A model generated the notes under the pieces. The model did not search any database, was not told the DNA's origin, and saw only the letters and a program-made list of their open reading frames with translations. DNA of 64,000 nt from contig CAKOLO010000003.1 in the NCBI GenBank assembly GCA_934096235.1, forward strand, positions 98,132 through 162,131, given 5' to 3'. This stretch comes from an uncultured Bacilli bacterium (GTDB lineage Bacteria; Bacillota_I; Bacilli_A; RF39; UBA660). A program made the position numbers and the translations under genes. Position 1 is the first letter of the stretch, and each line of letters starts with the position of its first letter. Positions 42,433 to 51,345 of this stretch are shown here, piece by piece.

Positions 42433-43184
42433 AAGATTTATTTAAAGAAGAAAAACCTAAAAATAATAATACTGAAGAAGATAGAAAAAAAGCAATAATG
42501 TATTTATGTTTAATAATTGTTGGATTTGTTTTATTATTTATAGGCCTTAGTGGAGAGAAAGTAGATAATTCAAAAAAAGAAAATAAACAAGAAGAAATTA
42601 CTGTTAAAAAAGAAGATATTGTTGATAAGTTAAATTTAATTGAAACAAACTATCATATATATGTATATAAAAATATTGATAAAGATAGTAAAAAAGTAGA
42701 TATTTCTCGTGATGGTGATATTTCAATATATACTGGAAATGCTGTTAATGATTCAGGGTATGTTCAATATAAAGATAAATATTTTATCGCAGGTGAGGAT
42801 GATTTTATACTAGTTAAAAATAATAAAATAAAAAACGAAATACCTAAATATAGTTATAACTTTGAACTACTTAAAAATGTGGCTAATTATTGTAATTTTA
42901 AAGATAATTATAATTGTGAAATAAATGTTAGTGACTACTTAAATGAATACAATAATATATATAAAACATCATATAAGATAGATGAAGATAAGATAATGAC
43001 ATTTGAATATAAATATGATGATAAAAAAATAACATCATTAACTTACGATTTTAGTGAAGTACAAAAAATAATAGAAAAAAAAGAACAAAATATAAAATAT
43101 TCTATATATATTGATGATATAGAGAATAATGATTTTAGTAAGCAAACAGAATATTTTGATGATTTAATTAAAAAGAATAACTAA
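42426..43184 (+). CDS. Hypothetical membrane-anchored protein
   Basis: A 252-residue protein of no recognised family. A charged cytoplasmic segment is followed by one membrane helix at about residues 22-42 (AIMYLCLIIVGFVLLFIGLSG), then an extracellular domain of about 200 residues rich in Lys, Asp, Asn and Tyr. Three Cys cluster near CNFKDNYNC. It overlaps fmt by 7 nt and is therefore probably cotranscribed. No terminator follows directly. Confidence 0.7.
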   Translation: MLKDLFKEEKPKNNNTEEDRKKAIMYLCLIIVGFVLLFIGLSGEKVDNSKKENKQEEITVKKEDIVDKLNLIETNYHIYVYKNIDKDSKKVDISRDGDISIYTGNAVNDSGYVQYKDKYFIAGEDDFILVKNNKIKNEIPKYSYNFELLKNVANYCNFKDNYNCEINVSDYLNEYNNIYKTSYKIDEDKIMTFEYKYDDKKITSLTYDFSEVQKIIEKKEQNIKYSIYIDDIENNDFSKQTEYFDDLIKKNN

Positions 43185-43233
43185 TTTTGTCGAATTTGAT
43201 GAAATATTTCTTTAAAAAATGTAATATAAATTT

Positions 43234-43314
43234 ATGAAAAATATTAATGAATGTTTTAAAGAAATGGATTTGTTAGTAAATGATTGTATTTTAGATTTAG
43301 TGAGCAAACTATAG
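43234..43314 (+). CDS. Possible 26-residue small ORF ending in a terminator
   Basis: ATG opens 26 codons (MKNINECFKEMDLLVNDCI...) whose TAG lies in the loop of the hairpin at 43302-43322. That stop-in-hairpin placement is typical of real genes here. However, there is no convincing ribosome site before the ATG. Confidence 0.25.
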   Translation: MKNINECFKEMDLLVNDCILDLVSKL

Positions 43315-43326
43315 TGTTTGCTCTTT
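43302..43326 (+). terminator. Intrinsic terminator before gpsB
   Basis: GAGCAAAC / GTTTGCTC with a five-base loop is followed by four Ts. Confidence 0.8.
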
Positions 43327-43384
43327 TATATTGCAAAAGTAAAAAAATTGAGGTAAAATTATTGTGGAAGAGAGGCTAAAAAGT

Positions 43385-43702
43385 ATGTATGATGAAAAGA
43401 GATTTCTAACTGCTAAAGAAATACTTGATAAAGATTTTAAAATAGATGCTAGAGGATATAGACCTCAAGAAGTAGATCAATTCTTAGATTTAATTATCAA
43501 GGACTATGTTGATTTTGAAACTACTACTAAAAGATTAGTGACAGAAATCAAAACTTTAGAAGCTGATAATGCTAAATTAAAAGCTGAAATTAGAAATATG
43601 AAATCTGCACTTGAAATAGCTAACTCTAACAAAGGTGTTACTAATGTAGACTTATTAAAGAGAATTAGTGACCTTGAAAAAGTAGTTTATGGAGAAGAAT
43701 AA
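43385..43702 (+). CDS. gpsB: Cell-division/elongation coordinator GpsB (DivIVA family)
   Basis: A 105-residue DivIVA-domain protein. The start MYDEKRFLTAKEILDKDFK lines up residue for residue in length with Bacillus subtilis GpsB, and RGYRPQEVDQFLDLIIKDY is the membrane-binding DivIVA motif. A coiled coil and the C-terminal DLLKRISDLEKVVYG trimerisation segment follow. GpsB shuttles penicillin-binding proteins between side wall and septum. The ATG is preceded by AGAGAGG. A GTG at 43364 with its own GAGGT is an alternative start. rnpB follows at once, the usual Firmicutes neighbour. Confidence 0.9.
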   Translation: MYDEKRFLTAKEILDKDFKIDARGYRPQEVDQFLDLIIKDYVDFETTTKRLVTEIKTLEADNAKLKAEIRNMKSALEIANSNKGVTNVDLLKRISDLEKVVYGEE

Positions 43703-43703
43703 G

Positions 43704-44068
43704 AAAAAATAATTTTTTAGGTAAACGCTGCATATTAATTTATGTAGAGGAAAGTCCATACTCACTCATTCTGAAATGAATGAAAGTGTTCGTGCCAAGG
43801 AAAAAAATAACCTTGGGTAGTACGTAAGTATTAACGGCGATGAAGTAGTCAAGAACTGACTATGGTAATCATAAAGTGCCATAGAGACGAAGATAGTTAG
43901 GAATAACTATTGTGGAACGAGGTAAACCCCACGAGTGAGAAACCCAAAATTGGTAGGGGAGTCCTTACGAATGAATAACAAAGGAGTAAGGGAGAGAGTA
44001 ATCTCTAGATAAATGTTTACCACCTATTTATAGGTACAGAAAATGGCTTATTAAAAATTATTTTTTTA
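43704..44068 (+). ncRNA. rnpB: RNase P RNA
   Basis: The catalytic RNA that matures tRNA 5' ends. Diagnostic conserved blocks are GAGGAAAGTCC near the 5' end and ACAGAAAATGGCTTA near the 3' end. Long complementary A-T arms (AAAAAATAATTTTT at about 43704-43717 and its complement at about 44053-44066) form the terminal helix. The length of about 365 nt is normal. Exact ends are estimates. Confidence 0.93.
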
Positions 44069-44088
44069 TTTTTTTAGGAGATTAAATA

Positions 44089-44580
44089 GTGAAAGAAATA
44101 GGAGAAAGTTTCAAAGAAGCTAGAGAAACTATTGGTATTTCGAAAGAAGAAGTTATAAAAGATTTAGGTATTACTGAAAGCCAACTTGATAACTTAGAAG
44201 ATGGAAATGCTAATGCGTTTAAAGATGTATTTTTCTTAAAAGAAACTATTAAGAAATACGCTAAATATCTTAATCTAGATGAAGATGAAATAGTGGATAA
44301 ATTTAATGATTTTATATTTGGGTATACCTCTAGAATTCCAGTAAGTGATATATTAGAACAAACTAGAGAAATAAATATATTAGAAAAACAAAAAGAAGAA
44401 AATAAGATTGCTTCACCTTATACTATAAAAAGGAAAAACAATAATGTTAAATATTTAATTCTTTATATAGTTGCTGTTATTATATTAGTTATTCTAGTAT
44501 TATTTATAGTTAAATATGTTACTGATAAACAATTACAAAATGTTAATATAGATTTTTATAATATTGAAAGGAGAGGTTAG
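44089..44580 (+). CDS. RodZ-like HTH membrane protein
   Basis: A 163-residue protein with an N-terminal XRE-type helix-turn-helix (GESFKEARETIGISKEEVIKDLGITESQLDNLE) and LKETIKKYAKYLNLDEDEIVDKF, matching the RodZ N-terminus, then a linker and one membrane helix at about 125-146. RodZ links MreB to the membrane and controls rod shape. The periplasmic domain of full RodZ is missing. GTG start with AGGAG at 8 nt. It sits directly before pgsA, as rodZ does in many Firmicutes. Confidence 0.8.
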   Translation: MKEIGESFKEARETIGISKEEVIKDLGITESQLDNLEDGNANAFKDVFFLKETIKKYAKYLNLDEDEIVDKFNDFIFGYTSRIPVSDILEQTREINILEKQKEENKIASPYTIKRKNNNVKYLILYIVAVIILVILVLFIVKYVTDKQLQNVNIDFYNIERRG

Positions 44581-44582
44581 AA

Positions 44583-45179
44583 ATGAATGTTCCAAATAAG
44601 ATTACTATATGTAGAATAATGTTATCTATATTATTATTAATTATTATGATTTTCCCAATTGATAAGGTAGGAATTAGTTTTCCAGAATTTCAATTAGCAG
44701 GTAAGTTAGTTATTGATAGTAAGTATATTATATGTGGAATTATATTCTTAATTGCATCTCTTACAGATTTTCTTGATGGATATTTAGCAAGAAAATATAA
44801 TTTAGTAACTGATATTGGTAAAGTTATGGATGCTATTGCTGATAAGATATTAGTAAATGGTGTACTTATTTTACTTGCTACTGAAGGATATATAAGTGCT
44901 ATAATACCTGTTGTTATTGTTTCAAGAGATATAGTAGTTGATTCAATTAAAATGGTTGCTGGACAAAAATCAGGTGCCGTTGGTGCTTCAATGGCTGGTA
45001 AAATTAAAACTGCATGTATGTTAGTTGGAATTACATTATTATTCTTCTATGATTTACCATTTTCACTTATGAATGTATATCCAGCTAAAGCTATTATTAT
45101 GATAGCTACAGTATTATCAGTAATAAGTGGAATACAATATTACGTTAAGAATAAAAAATATTTATTTGATAATAAATAA
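44583..45179 (+). CDS. pgsA: CDP-diacylglycerol--glycerol-3-phosphate 3-phosphatidyltransferase
   Basis: PgsA makes phosphatidylglycerophosphate, the first committed step of anionic phospholipid synthesis. The 198-residue membrane protein starts NVPNKITICRIML and has the CDP-alcohol phosphotransferase motif DFLDGYLARKYNLVTDIGKVMDAIADK (DGxxAR...GxxxDxxxD). Several helices follow. GGAGAGG lies upstream. Its terminator precedes recA, a common Firmicutes order. Confidence 0.94.
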   Translation: MNVPNKITICRIMLSILLLIIMIFPIDKVGISFPEFQLAGKLVIDSKYIICGIIFLIASLTDFLDGYLARKYNLVTDIGKVMDAIADKILVNGVLILLATEGYISAIIPVVIVSRDIVVDSIKMVAGQKSGAVGASMAGKIKTACMLVGITLLFFYDLPFSLMNVYPAKAIIMIATVLSVISGIQYYVKNKKYLFDNK

Positions 45180-45202
45180 GAAGCAAAAATGCTTCTTTTT
45201 TT
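45179..45202 (+). terminator. Intrinsic terminator after pgsA
   Basis: AGAAGCA / TGCTTCT with an AAAA loop is followed by Ts. The next 200 nt up to recA hold only the LexA-like box and promoter. Confidence 0.85.
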
Positions 45203-45329
45203 AATATTTAAAAAAATTAAATTTACATTTTATAGTTTGAAAATATGTATATAATTTATATTTGAATATAGTTATTTTTGGTATAATTTAATTATAGAAA
45301 AGTTATTAAATTGATAATTAAATTTTTAA

Positions 45330-45343
45330 CAAACAAGTGTTTG
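45330..45343 (+). promoter_or_regulatory. LexA (SOS) box of recA
   Basis: CAAACAAGTGTTTG matches 13 of 14 positions of the Firmicutes LexA consensus CGAACRNRYGTTYG and lies 10 nt before the recA -35. Confidence 0.75.
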
Positions 45344-45353
45344 CAAAAAAGTG

Positions 45354-45382
45354 TTGACAAAGGTATTCTTTTAGTTTACAAT
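45354..45382 (+). promoter_or_regulatory. SigmaA promoter of recA
   Basis: TTGACA and TACAAT are 17 nt apart, 23 nt before the recA ATG. Confidence 0.85.
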
Positions 45383-45405
45383 TAAATTATCGAAGGAGAA
45401 AACTT

Positions 45406-46422
45406 ATGAAAAAAGAGAAAGACAAAACATTAGAACAAGTATTAGCTGATATCGAAAAACAATTTGGTAAAGGCGCAATTATGAAATTAGGAGAAAAAGG
45501 TGTTAGAAATATAGATGTAGTATCAAGTGGTTCTTTAGCATTAGATCAAGCATTAGGTGTTGGTGGTTATCCAAAGGGAAGAATTATTGAAATATTTGGT
45601 CCTGAATCAAGTGGTAAAACTACTATTGCTTTACATGCTATTGCTGAAGTACAAAAGACTGGCGGTAGAGCTGCTTTTATTGATGCTGAACATGCGTTAG
45701 ATCCAGTGTATGCTAAGAAGTTAGGTGTTGATACAGATGAGTTATTATTAAGTCAACCTGATACTGGAGAACAAGCTTTAGAGATTGTGGAAGCATTAGT
45801 TAGAAGTGAAGCTATGAGTATTATTGTAATTGACTCAGTTGCTGCTTTAGTTCCTCAAGCTGAAATAGAAGGTGAAATGGGAGACTCTCATGTTGGACTT
45901 CAAGCAAGACTTATGTCACAAGCATTAAGAAAGCTTGGTGGTATTGTTAATAAAACAAATACCATATGTATATTTATAAATCAATTAAGAGAAAAAGTTG
46001 GAGTTATGTTTGGAAATCCAGAAACTACACCAGGTGGTAGAGCTCTTAAATTCTATTCTACAGTTAGATTAGATGTAAGACGTGCTGAACAAATTAAAGT
46101 GGGTAGTGATGTACTTGGAAATAAAACTGTTATTAAAGTTGTTAAAAATAAGGTTGCTCCTCCATTTAAAACTGCTGAAGTAGAAATTATGTATGGCGAG
46201 GGTATTTCTAAGACTGGTGAAATTATAGATATAGCATCTAACTTAGGTATTTTAGATAAGAGTGGTGCTTGGTATAGTTATAAAGGTGAAAAGATTGGTC
46301 AAGGAAAAGAGAATGCTAAATTAGTTCTTAAAAATAATCCTGCTCTTTATAAAGAAATAGAAGATAAAGTTAGAAATCATTTATTTAATAATAATGAAGA
46401 CAAAGAAGAAAAAAAGAAATAA
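45406..46422 (+). CDS. recA: Recombinase RecA
   Basis: RecA drives homologous strand exchange and LexA self-cleavage. The 338-residue protein has Walker A GPESSGKTT, AAFIDAEHALDP, IVIDSVAALVPQAEIEGEMGD, the L2 loop region INQLREKVGVMFGNPETTPGGRALKFY and a charged C-terminal tail. AAGGAG precedes the ATG. An SOS-type box and strong promoter lie upstream. Confidence 0.98.
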   Translation: MKKEKDKTLEQVLADIEKQFGKGAIMKLGEKGVRNIDVVSSGSLALDQALGVGGYPKGRIIEIFGPESSGKTTIALHAIAEVQKTGGRAAFIDAEHALDPVYAKKLGVDTDELLLSQPDTGEQALEIVEALVRSEAMSIIVIDSVAALVPQAEIEGEMGDSHVGLQARLMSQALRKLGGIVNKTNTICIFINQLREKVGVMFGNPETTPGGRALKFYSTVRLDVRRAEQIKVGSDVLGNKTVIKVVKNKVAPPFKTAEVEIMYGEGISKTGEIIDIASNLGILDKSGAWYSYKGEKIGQGKENAKLVLKNNPALYKEIEDKVRNHLFNNNEDKEEKKK

Positions 46423-46446
46423 AGATTGAATATTCAATCTTTTTTC
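46421..46446 (+). terminator. Intrinsic terminator after recA
   Basis: AAAGATTGA / TCAATCTTT is followed by Ts, starting on the recA stop. Confidence 0.85.
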
Positions 46447-46503
46447 TTTAAATAATGCATAAAATGTGATAGAATTTATTTTAAAGAAAGAGGTGTAATA
46501 CAT

Positions 46504-47901
46504 ATGTCATTAAAGATTTATAATACTTTAAGTCATAGTGAAGAGGAATTTATTCCTTGGAATAATGAAGTTGTTAATATGTATACTTGTGGACCAACAG
46601 TCTATCATTATGCACATATTGGTAACTTAAGAACTTATATAATGGAAGACATCTTAGAACGTACATTAAGATATTTAGGGTATAATGTTAAACGATGTAT
46701 GAATATTACAGATGTAGGCCATTTATCAAGTGATTCAGATACTGGTAATGATAAAATGGTAACTGCTGCTCAAAAAGAACATAAAACAGTTCTTGAAATA
46801 GCTAAATACTATACAGAGGTATTTTTTGAAGATTTCAAAAAGCTTAATATAATTAAACCTGAAATAGTTAGTCCAGCTACTGAGAATATAGATGAGTATA
46901 TTAAAATTATTCAAAAGTTATTAGATACTGGATATGCTTATGAAGCCGGTGGAAATGTATATTTTGATACTAGTAAATTAAAACAGTATTATGTTTTAAC
47001 TAATCATACAGAAGAAGAACTATTAGATGGAGTAAGAGATACTGTCGAAGTAGATAATAATAAAAAGAATAAAGCTGATTTTGTACTTTGGTTTACTAAG
47101 AGTAAATTTGATAGTCAAGATTTAAAATGGGAAAGTCCTTTTGGGCTTGGATATCCAGGATGGCATATTGAATGTTCTGGTATAAGTATTAAATATTTAG
47201 GAGAACATTTAGATATACATTGTGGTGGCGTTGATAATATATTTCCACATCATACGAATGAAATTGCTCAATCTGAAAGTTTCTTAGAACATCCTTGGTG
47301 TAAGTATTGGTTCCATGTTGAACATTTAAATGATGAAAGTGGAAAGATGAGTAAGAGTAAAGGTAAGACTTTAACAGTAGATACATTAATCGAAAATGGT
47401 TACGATCCACTTAGTTATCGTTTCTTATGTTTACAAAGTCATTATAGAAAGCAATTAACATTTAGTTATAGTTCATTAGATGGAGCAGAAAATGCTTATA
47501 AGAAACTTAAAAATAAAGTAATAAGTCTTTCTAAAGATGGTGAAATAGATAATGAAGTATTTAATGAATATAAAAATAAATTTGTTTCATATTTAGAAGA
47601 TGATATTAATACTGCGAATGCTATATCAGTAATATATGATGTATTAAAGGCTAATACTAATGATTTAACAAAATATGAATTAATTAAAGATTTTGATAAT
47701 GTTTTAGGACTTGAACTTACTGTTCAAAATATTAATACTAATGAAATAGATGAAGAATATATTAAATCTAAAATTGAAGAAAGAAATGAAGCTAAAAAGA
47801 ATAAGAATTATGAACTTGCTGATAGTATTCGTAATGAATTGTTAGAGAAAGGTATAGTTCTTAAAGATACTCGTGAAGGAACAACTTACGAAATTAAATA
47901 G
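46504..47901 (+). CDS. cysS: Cysteine--tRNA ligase
   Basis: A 465-residue class I synthetase. The HIGH-type motif is TVYHYAHIGNLRTY, zinc ligands lie in MYTCGPTVY and WHIECSGIS, HCGGVDNIFPHHTNEIAQSES follows, and the KMSKS loop is SGKMSKSKGK. AGAGGTG precedes the ATG, and a TGATAGAAT extended -10 lies farther upstream. A bidirectional terminator follows. Confidence 0.97.
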   Translation: MSLKIYNTLSHSEEEFIPWNNEVVNMYTCGPTVYHYAHIGNLRTYIMEDILERTLRYLGYNVKRCMNITDVGHLSSDSDTGNDKMVTAAQKEHKTVLEIAKYYTEVFFEDFKKLNIIKPEIVSPATENIDEYIKIIQKLLDTGYAYEAGGNVYFDTSKLKQYYVLTNHTEEELLDGVRDTVEVDNNKKNKADFVLWFTKSKFDSQDLKWESPFGLGYPGWHIECSGISIKYLGEHLDIHCGGVDNIFPHHTNEIAQSESFLEHPWCKYWFHVEHLNDESGKMSKSKGKTLTVDTLIENGYDPLSYRFLCLQSHYRKQLTFSYSSLDGAENAYKKLKNKVISLSKDGEIDNEVFNEYKNKFVSYLEDDINTANAISVIYDVLKANTNDLTKYELIKDFDNVLGLELTVQNINTNEIDEEYIKSKIEERNEAKKNKNYELADSIRNELLEKGIVLKDTREGTTYEIK

Positions 47902-47906
47902 CATAA

Positions 47907-47932
47907 AAAAGCAATCCTTATGGATTGCTTTT
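47907..47932. terminator. Bidirectional terminator between cysS and the DUF5684-like gene
   Basis: An 11-bp stem AAAAGCAATCC / GGATTGCTTTT with a TTAT loop carries A and T runs on both sides. Confidence 0.85.
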
Positions 47933-47939
47933 GTTTATA

Positions 47940-48842
47940 TTATTGTTGATTATTAATATCATTAATATTACTAATTGGTGTAGCATTTGGTCTATCAATA
48001 TTTACTACTGAATCATTATTCATAGGTTCAACTGGTGTAGTTGGTGTTTCTGGTTGCACAAATGTGTTTTGAACAGGCTCAGTAGTAACAGTAGCTTCTG
48101 GTTGTACAAATGTGTTTTGAACAGGTTCAGTAGCAACAGTAGCTTCTGGTTGTACAAATGTGTTTTGTTTACTTGTATTCATTTGTTTATTCATCATACT
48201 GTTATCAACAAAAGTGTTTGTTTGTGGTTGATTCATACTATTATTAACAAATGTATTAGTTTGTTGTTGACTTTGATTACCATAAATTGGTTGTCCAGTT
48301 TGAGGATTATATCCTACGATAGGTTGACCAGTTTGAGGATCAAAGTTCATTGGCTGTTGATTATTCATTTGATTATTATAGTTATTATTACTGTTATAAT
48401 CATTATAGTTGTTATTATTCATTGTTGAGGCAGTTCCTTCATATGTTGCATCTCCGAATGCTAACATTGGCATAAATATAACATTTAAGAATATTAATCC
48501 AATACCAAATCCAGTTGTTTTACCGAATTTATGAGCTATTTCAATATAAATTTTAAATATAGCATAAATATTTAAAATTGGTATAAATAGGAATAATACA
48601 TATATCATTGATAATCCTGAAATTTCTACCATCACTACCATATTATAAATAGGTACGATTGATGCCCATCCTGGTTTTCCTGCTTTAGTAAATATTTTCC
48701 ACATAGATATGATTACTAATAAGCCAATAATACTTGGTATAAATAACATACCTCCTAGTAGTCCACCTAAAAGTCCACTACCACTGCTTGTATCATAGCT
48801 GTAGCTATATTCATAAGCAATATTAATTAAATTGTTTAACAT
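47940..48842 (-). CDS. DUF5684-like membrane protein with repetitive C-terminal tail
   Basis: A 300-residue protein. The first 150 residues hold three or four membrane helices with WKIFTKAGKPGWASIVPIYNMVVMVEI, typical of DUF5684. The tail is low-complexity: Asn-rich stretches, PQTGQPIVGYN/PQTGQPIYGN repeats, and a 16-residue unit NTFVQPEATVATEPVQ repeated two and a half times. The repeated units also repeat at the DNA level. Function is unknown. AAAGGAG precedes the ATG. Confidence 0.75.
   Translation of the reverse strand: MLNNLINIAYEYSYSYDTSSGSGLLGGLLGGMLFIPSIIGLLVIISMWKIFTKAGKPGWASIVPIYNMVVMVEISGLSMIYVLFLFIPILNIYAIFKIYIEIAHKFGKTTGFGIGLIFLNVIFMPMLAFGDATYEGTASTMNNNNYNDYNSNNNYNNQMNNQQPMNFDPQTGQPIVGYNPQTGQPIYGNQSQQQTNTFVNNSMNQPQTNTFVDNSMMNKQMNTSKQNTFVQPEATVATEPVQNTFVQPEATVTTEPVQNTFVQPETPTTPVEPMNNDSVVNIDRPNATPISNINDINNQQ
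48050..48165 (-). repeat. 48-bp tandem repeat inside the DUF5684-like gene
   Basis: About two and a half near-identical 48-bp units encode the NTFVQPEAT...EPVQ motif. Such repeats can gain or lose units. Confidence 0.8.
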
Positions 48843-48984
48843 TTTTTACTCCTTTCTATTATATAATTTGATTTTATCATATAAATTTTAAAAAAAGAAT
48901 ATAATATGTAATATTTTGTCTATTTTTAGAATCTAACTATAAAAATAATATTAAATTTAGTATAATTATAGTGGAGGATAAGTT

Positions 48985-49926
48985 ATGGTTGTTAGAAAAT
49001 TTAATTATTATAAATTTACTGTTTTTCTTGTTATCTTAATTGGAATTATTTTTGGTATAGTTAAATTAGTTAATAATTATAAATATAAACAAACATATGA
49101 ATATAAACTTGGATTAGTTGGATACAAAGAAGATGAAATAAAAGTTATTAAAGATAAATTAAGTAATAATGATATAGATAAACTTATGGAACTTAAGTAT
49201 GATAAAAACATAGTTAAGTTTATGGGAGAAAAGTATTTTATATATAAGAATTTATCTAAATATTTAGATTATAAAAAAGAAAATAAATTAGAAAGTTATA
49301 CTAATATAGTAACTATTATTAATACTGAAGCTAATATAGATTGGTTTGATAATACCAAAGAAACTGATACTTCTAAGAATGAATTAATGCTTGTTAATAG
49401 ACTTTATGGCTTAAGTAAAGATTATGAACCTGATGATATTATTGATGTACCTAGTCAATATGCTTATACAGGTGTTAAGATAAGTAATAGTATAATGGAT
49501 AATATAACTGCTTTAATAGATGCTGCGAGTGAAGATGGATATACTTTTGTACTTGCGGATGGTTATAGAACTTATAGTGAACAGGAAAGTATATTTGAAA
49601 GATATAAGAATGCTTATGGATATAGTGAAGCTGATAGAATAGCTGCGAGAGCTGGACATTCTGAATATCAAACTGGTATATCTTTTACAATAGTACCGTT
49701 ATATAAAGAATATGATAAACCAAAAGAAAGTCCTGAATATAAGTGGCTTAGTGATAATGCATATAAATATGGTTTTATATTTAGATTTCCTGATAATAAA
49801 ACTAGTATAACTGGATTTGAGGCATCAACTTGGAGACTTCGATATGTAGGAAGTGAAGCAGCTAATATTATTAAATCAGAAGGAATTTGTTTTGAAGAAT
49901 ATTATGCTTATTTTGTAGATAAATAA
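48985..49926 (+). CDS. VanY-family protein lacking catalytic residues
   Basis: A 313-residue protein with one N-terminal membrane helix and a C-terminal domain of the D-alanyl-D-alanine carboxypeptidase VanY family (FVLADGYRTYSEQESIF, YKWLSDNAYKYGFIFRFPDNKTSITG). The zinc and catalytic positions are all changed. The SxHxxGxAxD motif reads SEYQTGISFT, so His is Tyr228 and Asp is Thr235. EPWHxRY reads STWRLRY, so Glu is Ser281 and His is Arg284. It should bind but not cleave wall peptides. The gene is otherwise intact with a GGAGG ribosome site, and a TATAAT lies at 48961-48966. Confidence 0.85.
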   Translation: MVVRKFNYYKFTVFLVILIGIIFGIVKLVNNYKYKQTYEYKLGLVGYKEDEIKVIKDKLSNNDIDKLMELKYDKNIVKFMGEKYFIYKNLSKYLDYKKENKLESYTNIVTIINTEANIDWFDNTKETDTSKNELMLVNRLYGLSKDYEPDDIIDVPSQYAYTGVKISNSIMDNITALIDAASEDGYTFVLADGYRTYSEQESIFERYKNAYGYSEADRIAARAGHSEYQTGISFTIVPLYKEYDKPKESPEYKWLSDNAYKYGFIFRFPDNKTSITGFEASTWRLRYVGSEAANIIKSEGICFEEYYAYFVDK

Positions 49927-49937
49927 AGGAGTAAGAA

Positions 49938-50381
49938 GTGGATAAAGAATATTTATGTGTTAGTTTGGATAAAATGTATTTCTTTAATGATGATACATAT
50001 AAACCAACATCTAAAATGAATAAGGTATTTTTAAGTGATGGAACTGAAGTAAAATTATTTTTTGAACTTACTAGTAAGAAATCAATTGGTTCTTATTTTC
50101 CAGAAACTCATGCGAAAGAGATATTAACTAAAAGAACTTATAGTGTGAGTATGGGGTTTAAATCTAGACCGGGGTTTCTAGTTGATAGAAAATATGGTAC
50201 AATTACTTATGAAGGGGATGGTTATCAAGAATTTTTTCTTGGAACTATTAATAAAGATAATGTTCTTTCATACCTTCAAGATTTAAGGGAAAAGGGAATA
50301 TATAAAGAGTATGCTAAAGAAATAGATAATTTCTATAAGTTAGCTCGTATGAATAAAAGGAAGATTAGTGTAATAAAATAA
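49938..50381 (+). CDS. Hypothetical protein
   Basis: A 147-residue soluble protein not assigned to a family. It has no signal or helix. It contains KVFLSDGTEVKLFFEL and SRPGFLVDRKYGTITYEGDGYQEFFLGTI, beta-rich, then a helical C-terminus with basic residues. GTG start 7-8 nt after AAGGAG. It lies 11 nt after the VanY-like gene and 14 nt before yvcK, so it is likely in one transcript with them. Confidence 0.7.
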   Translation: MDKEYLCVSLDKMYFFNDDTYKPTSKMNKVFLSDGTEVKLFFELTSKKSIGSYFPETHAKEILTKRTYSVSMGFKSRPGFLVDRKYGTITYEGDGYQEFFLGTINKDNVLSYLQDLREKGIYKEYAKEIDNFYKLARMNKRKISVIK

Positions 50382-50395
50382 CAAGAGGTATAAAT

Positions 50396-51334
50396 ATGAA
50401 TAAAAAATTAGTAGTTTTAGGTGGTGGAACAGGACAATCTGTTTTACTTAAAGGACTTAAACAATTTCCATTTGATATAACTGCTGTTGTTAGTGTTTGC
50501 GATGATGGAAAGAGTACTGGTAAGATTAGAGAAGAATTTAATATACCAGCTGTTGGTGATATAAGAAGGGTACTTGTATCTTTATCGGAGACTGAAGATA
50601 TTGTTGAAAAATTAGTAAATTATAGATTTTGTTCTAATGGAGATTTTGATGGTCATACAGTTGGTAATTTAATACTTGCTGCTTTGACTGATATTGGTGG
50701 CAATTTATCTGGTGGTATTAAACTTATAAGTAATATTTTAAATCTTAAAGGAGAAGTTCTTCCTTTGACTGATGATTGTGTTACTTTAGTTGGTAAGATG
50801 GATGATGGAGAGATAATAGAAGGTGAACATCATATTACTTTATCTCCTAAAAAGATTAAAAAAGTTTATTATAAAAAAGAACCTAAAGCAAATAAAGAAG
50901 TTTTAGATAAGATTAAAGATGCTGATGCGATAGTACTTAGTATGGGTAGTTTATATACTAGTATTATTCCTAATTTGTTATGTAAAGATGTTATTAAAGC
51001 TATAGATTCTTCTAATGCAAAGATTATTTATGTATGTAATGTAGTAACTCAACCTGGTGAAACTGATAATTTTAAAGCAAGTGATCATGTTAAATTATTA
51101 AATAAATATTTAGGCAAGAGAAAAGTAGATACTATAATTACTAATAGTGAAGAAATAGATCCAGAAATTGTAAAGATTTATGAAACTCAAGAGCAAAAGG
51201 ATTTAGTAGTAGTTGATACTAAAAATATTAAGATTGAACACATTAATAAACCTTTAATTAAGATAGAAAATAATATAATTAGGCACGATAATGTTAAATT
51301 AGCACTAGAAATTATGAATATTTTAATAAAATAG
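50396..51334 (+). CDS. yvcK: YvcK/CofD-like protein (gluconeogenesis factor)
   Basis: A 312-residue protein opening KLVVLGGGTGQSVLLKGLKQF, with VVSVCDDGKSTGKIREEFNIPAVGDIRRVL and DGHTVGNLILAALTDI, the YvcK signatures. YvcK binds UDP-GlcNAc and affects cell shape and growth on gluconeogenic carbon sources. In most Firmicutes it lies between rapZ and whiA; neither is here. AAGAGGT precedes the ATG. Confidence 0.9.
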   Translation: MNKKLVVLGGGTGQSVLLKGLKQFPFDITAVVSVCDDGKSTGKIREEFNIPAVGDIRRVLVSLSETEDIVEKLVNYRFCSNGDFDGHTVGNLILAALTDIGGNLSGGIKLISNILNLKGEVLPLTDDCVTLVGKMDDGEIIEGEHHITLSPKKIKKVYYKKEPKANKEVLDKIKDADAIVLSMGSLYTSIIPNLLCKDVIKAIDSSNAKIIYVCNVVTQPGETDNFKASDHVKLLNKYLGKRKVDTIITNSEEIDPEIVKIYETQEQKDLVVVDTKNIKIEHINKPLIKIENNIIRHDNVKLALEIMNILIK

Positions 51335-51345
51335 TAAAATAATAC

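Noticed and set aside
48054..48428. 124-residue plus-strand frame
   Set aside because: It is the mirror of the repetitive tail of the minus-strand DUF5684-like gene; the repeats explain its openness.
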